Part shown: piece after piece, positions 46,114 through 56,037 of the stretch
Layout of the letters: the number at the start of each line of letters is the position of its first letter
Numbering within the stretch: position 1 is the first letter of the stretch
Source: Rubritalea marina DSM 17716
GTDB lineage: Bacteria; Verrucomicrobiota; Verrucomicrobiia; Verrucomicrobiales; Akkermansiaceae
Assembly: GCF_000378105.1 (NCBI RefSeq)
Contig: NZ_KB899259.1
Span: forward strand, 1-64,000
Direction: 5' to 3'
DNA: 64,000 bases
Notes under the pieces: generated by a model
Seen by the model: only the letters and a program-made list of their open reading frames with translations
Database searches by the model: none
Told to the model about the DNA's origin: nothing
Position numbers and translations under genes: made by a program

Positions 46114-47022
46114 ATGGCCATGCACATTGACGACATTCTACAGCAGAATTCCCCCTCGCTTTCATTCGAGTTCTTTCCTCCACGCACCCAAGATGGCGCG
46201 GACACACTCTATGAAACGATCGCTGATTTAGAACCATACAACCCCTCATTCGTTTCCGTCACCTATGGTGCGGGAGGCACCACCCGGGACCTCACCCACG
46301 ACCTCGTGCTACGCATCAAGGAAACAACAGGTATCCCACCTGTTCCACACCTCACCTGCATCGGCCACAGCAGGGAAGAAATCGAGCAAATCCTCATCCG
46401 CTACGCAGAGGCCGGAGTGGCCAACATCCTAGCACTGCGCGGCGACCCTCCGCGCGACCAACCAGACTACGACCGCAGCAAGGACGACTTCCAGTTTGCC
46501 TCGGACCTCGTCTCATTTATTAAAGAATTTAACGCATCTGGTCGCCATCCAGACTCACGAGGCTTCGGCATTGGGGTCGCGGGCTTCCCCGAAGGCCACC
46601 CAGCAACGCAAAACCGGGTGCTCGAAATGGATTACATGAAACAAAAAGTTGATGCTGGTGCCGACTACATCTGTACCCAACTCTTCTTCGACAACCACGA
46701 CTTCATGGACTACCGCGAACGTTGTGACATTGCAGGCATCAACATCCCGATCATCGCAGGCGTCATGCCAGTCACCTCACTCGGAGGCATGAAGCGCATG
46801 GCTGAGCTAGCCGAAGGAGCACGCTACCCGGCGAAGCTTCTACGTGCTCTTGAACGCGGTAACGGAGATGCCAGCTCTGTGGAACGCATTGGTATTCATT
46901 ACGCTGCGCAACAATGCCACGAACTCCTAGATAATGACGTCGACGGCATCCACTTCTACACCTTGAACAAATCCAAGGCGACACGGGAAATTTATGCAAG
47001 TTTAGGCTTGAGCCAATCCTGA
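46114..47022 (+). CDS. metF: 5,10-methylenetetrahydrofolate reductase
   Basis: 302 residues, MetF TIM barrel: LSFEFFPPRTQDGADTL, SVTYGAGGTTRD, PHLTCIGHSREEI, LALRGDPPRDQ, AGFPEGHP, CTQLFFDNHDFM. Reduces methylene-THF to methyl-THF with FAD and NAD(P)H, feeding methionine synthesis. ATG 46114 starts MAMHIDDIL; Met3 is possible. The upstream sequence has no Shine-Dalgarno. Followed 55 nt later by tRNA-Gly. Confidence 0.97.
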   Translation: MAMHIDDILQQNSPSLSFEFFPPRTQDGADTLYETIADLEPYNPSFVSVTYGAGGTTRDLTHDLVLRIKETTGIPPVPHLTCIGHSREEIEQILIRYAEAGVANILALRGDPPRDQPDYDRSKDDFQFASDLVSFIKEFNASGRHPDSRGFGIGVAGFPEGHPATQNRVLEMDYMKQKVDAGADYICTQLFFDNHDFMDYRERCDIAGINIPIIAGVMPVTSLGGMKRMAELAEGARYPAKLLRALERGNGDASSVERIGIHYAAQQCHELLDNDVDGIHFYTLNKSKATREIYASLGLSQS

Positions 47023-47077
47023 GCATCCCTTAATACTCCTCGCACGTCACCCAAACAGGTGATCTTCTAATGCGAAA

Positions 47078-47151
47078 GCGGGTATAGCATAGTGGTAATG
47101 CTCCAGCCTTCCAAGCTGATTAGGAGGGTTCGATTCCCTCTACCCGCTCCA
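47078..47151 (+). tRNA. tRNA-Gly (anticodon TCC)
   Basis: A 74-nt tRNA with encoded CCA. Acceptor GCGGGTA/TACCCGC, anticodon loop CTTCCAA (TCC), T-loop TTCGATT. Terminator follows immediately. Confidence 0.97.
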
Positions 47152-47153
47152 TT

Positions 47154-47193
47154 AAAAAAGCCTCTTGAGTCACACTCACGAGGCTCTTTTTTT
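47154..47193 (+). terminator. Terminator after tRNA-Gly
   Basis: Outer stem AGCCTC/GAGGCT with an inner GAGT/ACTC stem, then a run of seven T. Confidence 0.9.
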
Positions 47194-47288
47194 CTTAATC
47201 CAAGGTAACAAGGTGCTCCTGACACAACAGCAACAGATGAGCCCTCCCTGGTCCGACCTACACAAGCCACTTTGGAATTTGCAAGCAT

Positions 47289-47312
47289 CGCGGCATCTGC
47301 TTTGATGCCGCG
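47289..47312. other. 9-bp hairpin in the leader of the DUF2064 gene
   Basis: Perfect stem CGCGGCATC/GATGCCGCG with TGCTTT loop, 23 nt upstream of the start codon at 47336. Not followed by T residues, so unlike a terminator. Function unknown. Confidence 0.4.
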
Positions 47313-47335
47313 CCCAGAAACTCCTGACACATCAT

Positions 47336-48034
47336 ATGAATGCACTCTTAATACTCATCCAGGAACCGATCACCGACCCACTCGGCTCGGATAGCGGTGG
47401 ACTGAGTCCGGTGCACTATCAAGCACTGCTCGAAGTGCTACTGCAGCAACTTGAGGGCCTCCATGACACTCATGTACGCTTTTGTTACAGCCCAGCAGAC
47501 GCGGGTGAAGCGCTACAATTTTTTCTACTCCCTCTGCTACGCGGTCAAGTTCACAAACGCCGCCACGACTTTCTCTTCACTCCAGAAAAGAATGCTCCCG
47601 CCTTCACCATCGGCTTCACCCCGCTTGAGGCACACGCCATCGGCCAGGCCCTCACCAATACCATTGAAAGCCTTTACCGGGAGGGCTTCAATAAGGTTGC
47701 CGTGATGGGCAGCGACTCGCCAGCCTGCGGGTCACGATGGATCAAAACGGCACTCTCGCAAACCAAACCAAAATCGCCAAGCCTCGGGCTCAATCACGCG
47801 GGGGAACCATACTTCATCGCTTCCACTGAGGCTAGTGACTTTGCTTATCTGGCCGAAGCTCTCGGCCCTCTCACGGTCTCATTACCTAGCCAGCGCCCAG
47901 CCCTCACCACTCAGGCCTTCATGCTTCCAGCACTCGAACACGTCCGCAACGTCTCAGAATGGGAAGACGCCTTAAATTCTGCCATAGGTGGAAAACTCAA
48001 AGCAGCCTTCAATCGCCAAAAAGAACACTGCTAG
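47336..48034 (+). CDS. DUF2064 / glycosyltransferase-A-like protein
   Basis: 232 residues. It resembles the TIGR04282/DUF2064 family of GT-A-like nucleotide-sugar-binding proteins: MNALLILIQEPITDPLGS at the N-terminus, a mid segment NKVAVMGSDSPACGSRWI (family VxxxGSDxPxL), and AFMLPALEHV near the end. Substrate unknown. The next gene starts 14 nt downstream, so co-expression is likely. Confidence 0.75.
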   Translation: MNALLILIQEPITDPLGSDSGGLSPVHYQALLEVLLQQLEGLHDTHVRFCYSPADAGEALQFFLLPLLRGQVHKRRHDFLFTPEKNAPAFTIGFTPLEAHAIGQALTNTIESLYREGFNKVAVMGSDSPACGSRWIKTALSQTKPKSPSLGLNHAGEPYFIASTEASDFAYLAEALGPLTVSLPSQRPALTTQAFMLPALEHVRNVSEWEDALNSAIGGKLKAAFNRQKEHC

Positions 48035-48048
48035 ACCATACCCACTTT

Positions 48049-50376
48049 ATGTCCTACAAGATCCAACATAGCCTAATCTGGTTACTGGGCTCAGTATTCG
48101 GCATCACGCCTCTACTGCAAAAACACCACTATGCTAGGGGGGCTATTTCTCCTTACCTCGGTGATGGATTCATCGCACATCATGTTCTCATTGGGCTCGC
48201 ACTTGGCGCCATGGGCGCCTCCCTTTGGGGGAGCTTCTCTAATTGGATCCATCAATCCTCCAAGACGCCTGAGCAGGCCACCCCATGGATTCGCGCCACT
48301 TTTGCCACACAAGTCGCGTGTATCACCCTAGCCTATTTAGGCATACTCACCGGCGGGATCTACCTCCTCGTAGGAGGCGCCTCCACCATAGTGATCGGCT
48401 ACGTGTTTAGCCTGAGCAGCAGCCGAGGTACTGGCCCATCAGCTCCCGCTCAGGCGTGGGCATGGCTTCGCCGCAGTCGCCCGATACATTGGCCGTTCTT
48501 ACTCAGCATTTGCGCCCTCCTTATCTGGCACAACACTGAGCTAATTAAAGGCATGCACTCGCTGGCCCCGCTTCACACCTTAAGCCTATTTATCAGCCGC
48601 ATTGCCACGCAAATCACCGCTGCAGGCAGCCTCTATTTGATCCTTCAACTCGCAATCGACTCAGGCCCACGCTGGGCCAAGCCCAGCCTCTGGTCACTGA
48701 TCTCCCTAACCCCTATCTTTGTCGTAGCAGACCAAATGCTTCACACATATTGGAATCAGACCTTCATGGGCTTCCTCAATCAATTTGGTATTCAAGGTCT
48801 ACTCAACCTCAACGCCGAACTCAAAGGCGGCGGCGTCCCAATGGGTGTCTGGGCTCTAATCGGCGTGATAGCCATCCTCTTCGCCGTCCTAGCAAGCTGC
48901 ACCTACCTGGCGAGCAAAGTAGCGCAGAGGCTTCACCTCAATCTCGCTCCATCTAGCCTACTTGTCCTCATTGTTACCGGGACTGCTATCGCCTCACTAG
49001 AGCAAGCAATCGGTAAATCGTGGAAAGACCACCGCGACTGGAAGCAAGAGTACCTCGAGTTCGGGCTTCATCTCTCAGGCATTCGCCCCCCCAATGGTCT
49101 AGCAAAATTTAGCGTTGCACACAAACTTCCAAACTACCCCATCAGCCCCGATGCTCTCATAGCAAAACGCCAAGCAGACATCTACATCGTCTACATCGAA
49201 TCCTTCAGACATGACGCACTACGCGCTAACATCACCCCCTTCCTCCACCACTTTGCCGAGTCTGAAGCCCAATCCATTGGCTCCACCTGGGCCGCATCCA
49301 ATGGCACCCACCTCAGCTGGTTCAGCACACTCACGGGACAAACACCACTCGCCAGAGAGCTCCACCGCGACCACGCCAGAGAACAAAACTGGCCAGGCCT
49401 CTGCACCATGAGAGCTCTCAAGCAAGCTGGTTACCAACTCCACATACATACCGCCAAGAGCCTCGCGTACCGCGGCATGGGCACACAACTGATCGGCGAG
49501 GCTCAGAGCCCATTTTGCTCTATCCGACAGGACGAACCCAGTGATCCAATGCATGGTTTCAGCTACCCAGAGAAAGAAGTGATGGTCTTTGACGGGGTGG
49601 TCGAACTCATTGACAAAGCCCCCAAGGGCCAGACCTTTGTTATCACCACCATCGACTCGCCGCACTTCCAGTACTCGTGGCATCCTGACTTCACGCCACC
49701 TTTTCCAGATTACTACCCGCACAAAGTATTTCCGGCCACCCCGACGAAAGAGGAAATTCAGCTGATCAAAAATCAATACTACAACGCCTTAGCTTGGGGT
49801 GACCAAGTGGCCAAATCATTTTGCGACGGACTCAAAAAGATCGGACGCTATGAGGAATCCATCATCGTCTTTCTAGGTGACCATGGTGAAGAATTCCAAG
49901 ATCATGGGGGATGGCTGCATGTTTCCTCGCTAGAAGACGAACAAATCCTCAGCCCCATGCTGATCAAGTGGCCAAAATCCTATGGCTCCACCCCATCCCA
50001 CATGGAGGCTGGCCACATCGACCTCTTCCCAAGCCTCCTCCATTACATTACGGGCCAAGTCCCTCAAGACCTACCCGGCCACAGCTTGCTACAAAAAGAC
50101 CCAGAGCGCACACACATCATCTGTACCGCTCAAGGTGGAGTCACCGAAGAAGGGATGCTACTAACGCGAATGGGCTACAAGGCATTCTTCACTTGGCCAG
50201 AGTACTTCACCGGGCGCCCAGGTGACACCCTCACGCTCACTCGCCTCACCGGGCCAGATGGCGATATCCACTGCAACTCAGATCAGGAATATTACCAAAC
50301 CATCATGACACTCTTCCCGGATGCCGTCGGCACCTACTTCAAGCATCTGATCCTTGATCGCTCAGAACCTAACTAA
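48049..50376 (+). CDS. Membrane alkaline-phosphatase-superfamily protein (YejM / LTA synthase-like)
   Basis: About 775 residues from ATG 48049. The N-terminal region (to about 350) has several transmembrane helices. The periplasmic C-terminal domain is a sulfatase/phosphotransferase of the alkaline phosphatase superfamily: DIYIVYIESFRHDALRA carries the first metal-binding acid, SNGTHLSWFSTLTG the nucleophile Thr, and FLGDHGEEF the C-terminal metal-ligand segment. This is the pattern of YejM, LtaS and EptA relatives, not FGly sulfatases. It could transfer phosphoglycerol-like or other groups in the envelope, or be regulatory like YejM. Its 3' end overlaps the UDG gene tail to tail by 8 nt. Confidence 0.8.
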   Translation: MSYKIQHSLIWLLGSVFGITPLLQKHHYARGAISPYLGDGFIAHHVLIGLALGAMGASLWGSFSNWIHQSSKTPEQATPWIRATFATQVACITLAYLGILTGGIYLLVGGASTIVIGYVFSLSSSRGTGPSAPAQAWAWLRRSRPIHWPFLLSICALLIWHNTELIKGMHSLAPLHTLSLFISRIATQITAAGSLYLILQLAIDSGPRWAKPSLWSLISLTPIFVVADQMLHTYWNQTFMGFLNQFGIQGLLNLNAELKGGGVPMGVWALIGVIAILFAVLASCTYLASKVAQRLHLNLAPSSLLVLIVTGTAIASLEQAIGKSWKDHRDWKQEYLEFGLHLSGIRPPNGLAKFSVAHKLPNYPISPDALIAKRQADIYIVYIESFRHDALRANITPFLHHFAESEAQSIGSTWAASNGTHLSWFSTLTGQTPLARELHRDHAREQNWPGLCTMRALKQAGYQLHIHTAKSLAYRGMGTQLIGEAQSPFCSIRQDEPSDPMHGFSYPEKEVMVFDGVVELIDKAPKGQTFVITTIDSPHFQYSWHPDFTPPFPDYYPHKVFPATPTKEEIQLIKNQYYNALAWGDQVAKSFCDGLKKIGRYEESIIVFLGDHGEEFQDHGGWLHVSSLEDEQILSPMLIKWPKSYGSTPSHMEAGHIDLFPSLLHYITGQVPQDLPGHSLLQKDPERTHIICTAQGGVTEEGMLLTRMGYKAFFTWPEYFTGRPGDTLTLTRLTGPDGDIHCNSDQEYYQTIMTLFPDAVGTYFKHLILDRSEPN

Positions 50377-51238
50377 AGTAAGAGCGCTGCTTCTCAGAAA
50401 TAGGCATTTCTAGCAGCTCCATGATCGCGAGCATATCCTTCCACACCCATTTCTTTTCTGGGGTGATCCCTTCTTGGAGAAGGTAGCTGGGGTGGTATGT
50501 GGAGCGAACTGGCACCTCAAATGCATCATTGAAGCGACCTAACAACTGCTTTGCGGACACCTCATGCCCCACTAGCGCTTTAGCAACTGAAGAGCCGAGG
50601 GCGATAATGACCTTCGGTTGCACCAATTCGATTTCGCGCTTCAAGTATGGTAGAAAGGCATCAACCTCCTCGCGACTAGGCTTCCGAGTATTGATCGTCT
50701 GTCCAACAGCATTAGGTCTATATTTGACCAAGTATGTGCTATGCACATCATCCAGCTGCAAACCCATTGCTTTGAGAATCGCAGCCATCTTTTTACCAGC
50801 TGGTCCAGAAAATGGCAGCCCTGCCTGCTCGTCGTGGTAGCTAGGAGATTCAGACACTAACATAATCCCTGAACGCGCACTGCCATTGGCGGCCACAAAC
50901 TTAGTTTTTAATGCCCCCACATTACTCAACTCCGTATCGTTCTGCATCTGAGTGAATAATTGCTCTAAGCTGCCTGCCGCGCTAATATCCATCGCTGGAG
51001 AAACCGGAACTTCCGCAGCAACGGAGGGCGGAGCAGCAGAGGCAACTTGCCCCTGTCGCGGCGTCTCAGTAGCTCGATTTGAAGACTTCGCGTGAGGTGA
51101 CACGGCCTCTTTTTGATGAGCCTCTAGATAAAACTTCCTAAGTAACTTTTTCGCCGAATCGTCCACCCAAACAGCCTCCTGCCCCCGGCGCTGCAGTAGC
51201 TCCAAGTACTCAGTCAACATCGCTTTAGTGGTAGGCAT
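50369..51238 (-). CDS. Uracil-DNA glycosylase family 4-like protein lacking the Fe-S cysteines
   Basis: About 290 residues from Met at 51238; the frame upstream to 51319 is not supported. The C-terminal UDG domain is recognisable: IMLVSESPSYHDEQAGLPFSG, YLVKYRPNAVG, LPYLKREIELVQPKVIIALG and the catalytic-type TYHPSYLLQ. In family 4 enzymes four Cys hold a 4Fe-4S cluster. Here the usual VKCRP reads VKYRP, EExxAC reads EEVDAF, and the N-terminal CxxC is missing, so no cluster can form. The N-terminal about 110 residues are a low-complexity Ala/Pro/Ser linker. It follows trmL by 37 nt on the same strand. Confidence 0.8.
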   Translation of the reverse strand: MPTTKAMLTEYLELLQRRGQEAVWVDDSAKKLLRKFYLEAHQKEAVSPHAKSSNRATETPRQGQVASAAPPSVAAEVPVSPAMDISAAGSLEQLFTQMQNDTELSNVGALKTKFVAANGSARSGIMLVSESPSYHDEQAGLPFSGPAGKKMAAILKAMGLQLDDVHSTYLVKYRPNAVGQTINTRKPSREEVDAFLPYLKREIELVQPKVIIALGSSVAKALVGHEVSAKQLLGRFNDAFEVPVRSTYHPSYLLQEGITPEKKWVWKDMLAIMELLEMPISEKQRSYFS

Positions 51239-51275
51239 AATCAAACCATCTAGCGACGACAGTGTAAGGTCAAGG

Positions 51276-51737
51276 TCATTCCTCGAGACGCATCTGACGC
51301 ATGCCTTCAAACAAGACAATGCCGACCGCAGTCGCCAAATTCAGACTACGTGTCCCCCCGCTTACCATCGGAATCGTCAGGGCCGTATCCTGATACTTTT
51401 CAATAATCGGTTCAGCGAGCCCTCGCGTCTCACGGCCAAACAAGAGGTAGTCGCCCTCTTTAAGGTCAGCATCCCAGTATGCCTTTTCTGTCTTGGTCGT
51501 GAGCAAGAACATGCGTGACACGTCACTCACGGATGCTTCAAATTCCTCCCAAGACTCCCAGATCACCAAATCCACATCTTTCCAGTAGTCTAGGCCAGCG
51601 CGTTTGACCGTCTTCTCGTCGATATCAAAGCCTAGCGGCTTCACCAAATGCAGACGCGCACCGGCCGCTAAAACCAAGCGCCCTGCAGCCCCAGTATTGT
51701 GAGGAATCTCGGGGTGCACTAATACGACATTGAACAT
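51276..51737 (-). CDS. trmL: tRNA (cytidine(34)-2'-O)-methyltransferase
   Basis: About 153 residues from Met at 51737 (MFNVVLVHPEIPHNTG). SPOUT/TrmD-TrmH fold: VHPEIPHNTGAAGRLVLAAG, LLFGRETRGL and the knot segment SLNLATAVGIVLFE. It methylates the wobble nucleotide of tRNA-Leu isoacceptors; a tRNA-Leu(TAA), its known target type, is encoded at 5771-5857. Upstream divergent neighbour is the OmpA lipoprotein gene. Confidence 0.94.
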   Translation of the reverse strand: MFNVVLVHPEIPHNTGAAGRLVLAAGARLHLVKPLGFDIDEKTVKRAGLDYWKDVDLVIWESWEEFEASVSDVSRMFLLTTKTEKAYWDADLKEGDYLLFGRETRGLAEPIIEKYQDTALTIPMVSGGTRSLNLATAVGIVLFEGMRQMRLEE

Positions 51738-51823
51738 GAAACAGGCATATCTACAGGATTCACAAGATTCAAGCACTGGGGGAAAGAATTCGCTGTGTTA
51801 TCGCGTAAAATTTGTGTATTGTC

Positions 51824-53200
51824 ATGCCCGTGAAACCACACCTTCTCATCAGCCTCATTTCTCTTTCCGTATTCAGCTTCAGCTGCGGCAAAAAAGAGGA
51901 AGCACCCGCTCCTACACCAAACGAGAACAAAGAAGCCATAACTTCGGACCCGACAGGAGACGCATTGAGCCAACGTCGAGTCGCACCTCAAGAGGTCGAA
52001 ACGGAAGATACGCTGCCAGAGGCTCAGCTTTACATCAAGCCGACCCGCTCTCCTGAGCAATTCCTCGCCAACTTTATCGAATTACTCCAGTCTGATGTTT
52101 CACCAGATCAGATTCAACACATGCTCGAGGACTACTCGAATCTCAAATTGAGTGCTGAGCAAGTCGAGCAGATCAAGGCCCTCCAGTCGCTTGTACAATC
52201 ATCCAAGGCGGACACTCCAGCCACAAAACAACTTGAAAAAGTAGGGGACATCAAAATCAACCAAGTCAGCCGCTGGGCACTCAAACACCTCGGCCAAGCT
52301 CCCATACTCATCGACGTGAGCCGCCAAGGCAGTAGCGCTTGGAGTATTGAGCAAATCGCCATCCCACAAGTAGCCTCCAACACCCCAGCCCCAAGCACCA
52401 TCACAGCTGGAGATGAAGCGACCACTCAGGATTCCAAGGGCACGGAGAAATCAGCCCAAGACGATCCACTCAACTTCAGTTATTTCTTCCTCCAAGCTCT
52501 GCTCAAACAAGACTTCCGCCTTGCTAAAACGATGGTCGACACCAACACCATCACCGACGCAACCCTGGCCGCACTTTGTATTATCTTTGATGAGGCCGCA
52601 TACACCATCGATAAGAAAAAACCGCTGCGTGCCCTATTCATGCGCGAAACCGCTGCTGGCTTCTATGCCAACGTGATTTCAAGTGAAGGTAGTAAAGCCG
52701 CTCATTTCTCCATTCTCACCCAACGCGAAACAGCTCAAGATAAATGGAAAATCTACGAGATCAACCTCAACGACCTCCTCAGCGACTTCACCAAGCGTAT
52801 GGGTGCAGGTGATAGCTATTTCACCCCCCTCGTGAAGAACCCTCAAGGAGGGGACACTTTGGTGATATACTTTGATTTCGACTCCGATCAAATCACTCCT
52901 CGCATGGAAAAGCAGCTGCAGATCGTCACCGCCTTGCTGAAGTTAGACAACGCCAAGAAAATCACACTCTCCGGGCACACCGACAGCAAGGGCCAAAGCG
53001 GCTACAACCTAAGCCTCTCAGAAAAGCGCGCACTTAAGGTAAAGGAGTATCTCTCCAGCCATGGAGTGAATGCCGCTCAAATCATTACCAAATCTTTGGG
53101 AGCAACCATACCTCGAGCGCCGAACACTTTCAATGACGGTAGCGACAACCCCGATGGAAGACGCGCAAACCGCCGCACAGAAATCTTCTTAGACTTCTAA
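51824..53200 (+). CDS. Lipoprotein with C-terminal OmpA peptidoglycan-binding domain
   Basis: About 458 residues from Met at 51824. Signal peptide with lipobox (FSFSC) followed by GKKEEAPAPTP. A long helical, Gln/Asp/Ser-rich region follows, then the OmpA-like domain: IYFDFDSDQITP, the TLSGHTDSKGQSGYNLSLSE stretch, and RRANRRTEIFLDF at the end. It should anchor the outer membrane to peptidoglycan (Pal-like). The M23 peptidase gene begins 22 nt downstream, so both are probably an envelope operon. Confidence 0.88.
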   Translation: MPVKPHLLISLISLSVFSFSCGKKEEAPAPTPNENKEAITSDPTGDALSQRRVAPQEVETEDTLPEAQLYIKPTRSPEQFLANFIELLQSDVSPDQIQHMLEDYSNLKLSAEQVEQIKALQSLVQSSKADTPATKQLEKVGDIKINQVSRWALKHLGQAPILIDVSRQGSSAWSIEQIAIPQVASNTPAPSTITAGDEATTQDSKGTEKSAQDDPLNFSYFFLQALLKQDFRLAKTMVDTNTITDATLAALCIIFDEAAYTIDKKKPLRALFMRETAAGFYANVISSEGSKAAHFSILTQRETAQDKWKIYEINLNDLLSDFTKRMGAGDSYFTPLVKNPQGGDTLVIYFDFDSDQITPRMEKQLQIVTALLKLDNAKKITLSGHTDSKGQSGYNLSLSEKRALKVKEYLSSHGVNAAQIITKSLGATIPRAPNTFNDGSDNPDGRRANRRTEIFLDF

Positions 53201-53222
53201 TCTACCTCGACCAGCCTAGCAC

Positions 53223-54077
53223 ATGCCCTTCATTCTATCACGCTTTGTGCTAGCGCTCATCCTAGGGCTCATTTGTTATGCAGCCTACCTCACGATCGAC
53301 ACCCGCTATGAGGAACAACCTCCATTGCAGAATTTCTACAATGCTCAATTTGTGGATGTGCCGCTAGGGATCCCCTTCGATCAAGACACACCAAATAATG
53401 GAGCACAGCAATTCGACCCTCGCTTCCACTTCCATAGCCCCTTTGAAGCTGCTCAGATCCCCAAAGCGACCATCGTATCTGAAACTCTAGGTTCAGAATT
53501 TGGAGGTTTTGCATACAATGCACAGGCCTTCATGTCCCCGAATAGCGTGCGCGGGGGAAGGCATACCGGGGATGACCTCAACGGCATTGGTGGTGGAGAC
53601 TCAGACTTCGGTGATCCGGTTTATGCATTTGGCGACGGCCTCGTGATCTACGCCGGAACACCATCACCCGGCTGGGGGAAAACTGTGATCCTCGCACACC
53701 GCGCAGAAGATGGGTCCACTCTCCACAGCATGTATAGCCACCTTTCTGCAATCGATGTATCTACCAACACGCTCGTAGCACGTGGCACCACGGTAGGCAG
53801 TGTCGGATCAGCAGATGGACGCTACCTCGCACACCTTCACCTCGAGCTCAGACAGACCGATGGTTTTTCTCCGCAAAGTGGCTACTCCACCCACCAGTTT
53901 GACCGCCTAGATCCAAGCGAAGTGCTGAGCCAGTGGCCTCAAAAACCTCTCGCGGCTGTTAGCCCCAGCATTTTGAACATCATCCAAAATACGGCAAGAA
54001 AGCACGCCCAACTACCAAAGATGGACACACAATCGGCACTCAAACTTCAAGAGCTGTTGGATGATTCTAGTAATTGA
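53223..54077 (+). CDS. Secreted or membrane-anchored M23 (LytM-type) peptidase
   Basis: 284 residues with an N-terminal membrane anchor (about 5-24). The M23 domain is visible with the metal ligands HTGDDLNG (His and Asp), HSMYSHLSA and LAHLHLELR (second His). It likely cleaves or binds peptidoglycan cross-links. Pairs with the OmpA lipoprotein upstream. The 3' end overlaps the convergent M29 aminopeptidase gene by 11 nt. Confidence 0.88.
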   Translation: MPFILSRFVLALILGLICYAAYLTIDTRYEEQPPLQNFYNAQFVDVPLGIPFDQDTPNNGAQQFDPRFHFHSPFEAAQIPKATIVSETLGSEFGGFAYNAQAFMSPNSVRGGRHTGDDLNGIGGGDSDFGDPVYAFGDGLVIYAGTPSPGWGKTVILAHRAEDGSTLHSMYSHLSAIDVSTNTLVARGTTVGSVGSADGRYLAHLHLELRQTDGFSPQSGYSTHQFDRLDPSEVLSQWPQKPLAAVSPSILNIIQNTARKHAQLPKMDTQSALKLQELLDDSSN

Positions 54078-55176
54078 GACCACTAAGCGACTCATCCAAG
54101 AAAACACCATCTTTACGGATCAATACGTCATCGAAATAGATCTCGCCACCTCCCCAGTCTTCTCGCTGAATTGACACCATGTCCCAGTGCACTTGCGAGC
54201 GGTTTCCATTATCGGCTTCCTCATAGGCTTGGCCTGGAGTGAAATGGAAAGACCCTGCAATTTTCTCATCAAATAAGATGTCTCGCATCGGCTCTTTAAT
54301 TACGGGATTGAAACCCAGAGCAAATTCACCAACGAATCGAGCACCTGCATCTGAATCAAGAATCTTGTTGAGTGCCTCAGTTTTTGAGCCGGCCTCAGCC
54401 TTCACGATTTTTCCATTCTCAAAGGTGAGCTCTATGTTATCGAAAGCAATCCCTTGATAGATTGTTGGTGCATTGTAAGTGATCACGCCGTTCACGCTTT
54501 CTTTCACCGGTGCATTGAAGACCTCGCCATCCGGAATGTTGTAATTACCGCAACATACAATTGATGGAATATCTTTGATCGAGAAGGTCAGGTTAGTTCC
54601 AGGCCCGACAATGCGCACATCATTGGTCTCATCCATGAGGGTCTTGAGATTTTCAGCTGCATGATTCAGCGCAGCGTAATCGAGAAGACACACTTCAAAG
54701 TAAAAGTCTTCAAACGCTTCCGTACTCATACTTGCTTGTTGCGCCATGGAGGGTGTGGGCCAGCGCAACACACACCACTTCGTCTCTTTCACGCGATGGT
54801 CCATCACTGGCCTGAGCGCCTGCATTGCTAGAGCCATTTTCTCCGGTGGCACATCACTCAACTCAGTAATATTCTGTGATCCGCGGAGAGCAATGTATGC
54901 ATCCATGTCTTTCATCTCAGCCATTTGATGCTCCGCCAAGGCCTTGTACTGCTCCGTGGTGGCACCGAGCATCAATTCACGATTCAAACGAGCATGGTTC
55001 ACTCTCAAGAATGGTAATCCACCACACGCTCTCACAGCGCGCATCAAAGCCACGCCAATCGCGTCAGGGACCTCGGCCAAGTCGATAAGAACTTTCTCCC
55101 CTGATTGGATGTTCGTAGAGTATTGGACGAGTTGTTGGGCTAACTGATCAATTCGGGAATCGTGCATGCTGAACAT
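54067..55176 (-). CDS. Leucyl aminopeptidase, M29 family (AmpS-like)
   Basis: About 370 residues from Met at 55176 or 55167 ([17 protein letters not shown]); the longer upstream frame lacks support. The family core is visible: [42 protein letters not shown], the metal-site region LTFENGKIV and KAEAG, and LGFNP ... QVHWDMVS near the end. M29 aminopeptidases are cytoplasmic metallo-enzymes active on dipeptides and short peptides. Divergent from the SMUG-type gene with about 106 nt between. Confidence 0.9.
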   Translation of the reverse strand: MFSMHDSRIDQLAQQLVQYSTNIQSGEKVLIDLAEVPDAIGVALMRAVRACGGLPFLRVNHARLNRELMLGATTEQYKALAEHQMAEMKDMDAYIALRGSQNITELSDVPPEKMALAMQALRPVMDHRVKETKWCVLRWPTPSMAQQASMSTEAFEDFYFEVCLLDYAALNHAAENLKTLMDETNDVRIVGPGTNLTFSIKDIPSIVCCGNYNIPDGEVFNAPVKESVNGVITYNAPTIYQGIAFDNIELTFENGKIVKAEAGSKTEALNKILDSDAGARFVGEFALGFNPVIKEPMRDILFDEKIAGSFHFTPGQAYEEADNGNRSQVHWDMVSIQREDWGGGEIYFDDVLIRKDGVFLDESLSGLNY

Positions 55177-55282
55177 GCTGGATCTATCGACTTGGATGTC
55201 AAGCAAGCGAGTCCGCAGGAGGGGTCTTTTTGATGCTTCACAGTTGCAAGCTGCCCCCTTCTGATCCACCTTAGCTCTCAGT

Positions 55283-56008
55283 ATGAGGGAAGAGATTGAG
55301 ACTGCTGGTAGATTGCTCATCAAGCAACTTGAGAATATCAAGTTCTCCGAGCCCGTTACCCACACATACAACCCGATGGACTACGCTTGGGACGCCCACC
55401 ATGAGTACACCACTCGCTTTGCCGGCAACAAAAAGCAGGTGCTATTTCTAGGTATGAACCCCGGACCATGGGGGATGGCGCAGACTGGAGTACCATTCGG
55501 CGAAATCTCCGCAGTACGTGATTGGATGGGTATTGAAATGGACGTGCTACAGCCCCAAAACCCACACCCAAAACGCCCGATCGAAGGCTTTGCCTGCAAG
55601 AAGTCGGAAGTCAGTGGCAGGAGGCTCTGGGGGCTATTTGCTTCCAAGTACCCCAATGCCGAAGACTTTTTTCGAGAACACTTTGTGACTAACTTCTGCC
55701 CACTCGTATGGATGGGTGAGACTGGTAGAAACATCACACCAGATAAATTGCCAAAATCAGAATTCACTCCAGTCGAGGAAGCCTGTCAAAGTTACCTTAG
55801 CACCATCATCCGCCAACTTAAACCCACTCACCTCGTCGGCGTTGGTGCCTTTGCTGAAAAGCAACTCAAGCTCACCGCCAACAAGCACCTGGGTGACCAA
55901 ACATTTCAAATTTCTAAAATCCTACACCCCTCACCAGCCTCACCTCTCGCGAACAAAGGCTGGCCAGATGTCCCAACCCAACAACTGAAAGACCTCGGGC
56001 TCTGGTAA
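55283..56008 (+). CDS. SMUG1-type single-strand-selective uracil-DNA glycosylase
   Basis: 241 residues. The SMUG pattern is clear: [21 protein letters not shown] in the N-terminal part with the catalytic Asn-Pro-Gly motif, [21 protein letters not shown], and the second loop [20 protein letters not shown]1 enzymes remove uracil and oxidised pyrimidines; they are scattered in bacteria. A separate family-4-like UDG lies 4 kb away, so base excision capacity is duplicated. pdxH follows at 30 nt on the same strand. Confidence 0.9.
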   Translation: MREEIETAGRLLIKQLENIKFSEPVTHTYNPMDYAWDAHHEYTTRFAGNKKQVLFLGMNPGPWGMAQTGVPFGEISAVRDWMGIEMDVLQPQNPHPKRPIEGFACKKSEVSGRRLWGLFASKYPNAEDFFREHFVTNFCPLVWMGETGRNITPDKLPKSEFTPVEEACQSYLSTIIRQLKPTHLVGVGAFAEKQLKLTANKHLGDQTFQISKILHPSPASPLANKGWPDVPTQQLKDLGLW

Positions 56009-56037
56009 TCCCCTCAATCCAAACCCATCACTTCTTC

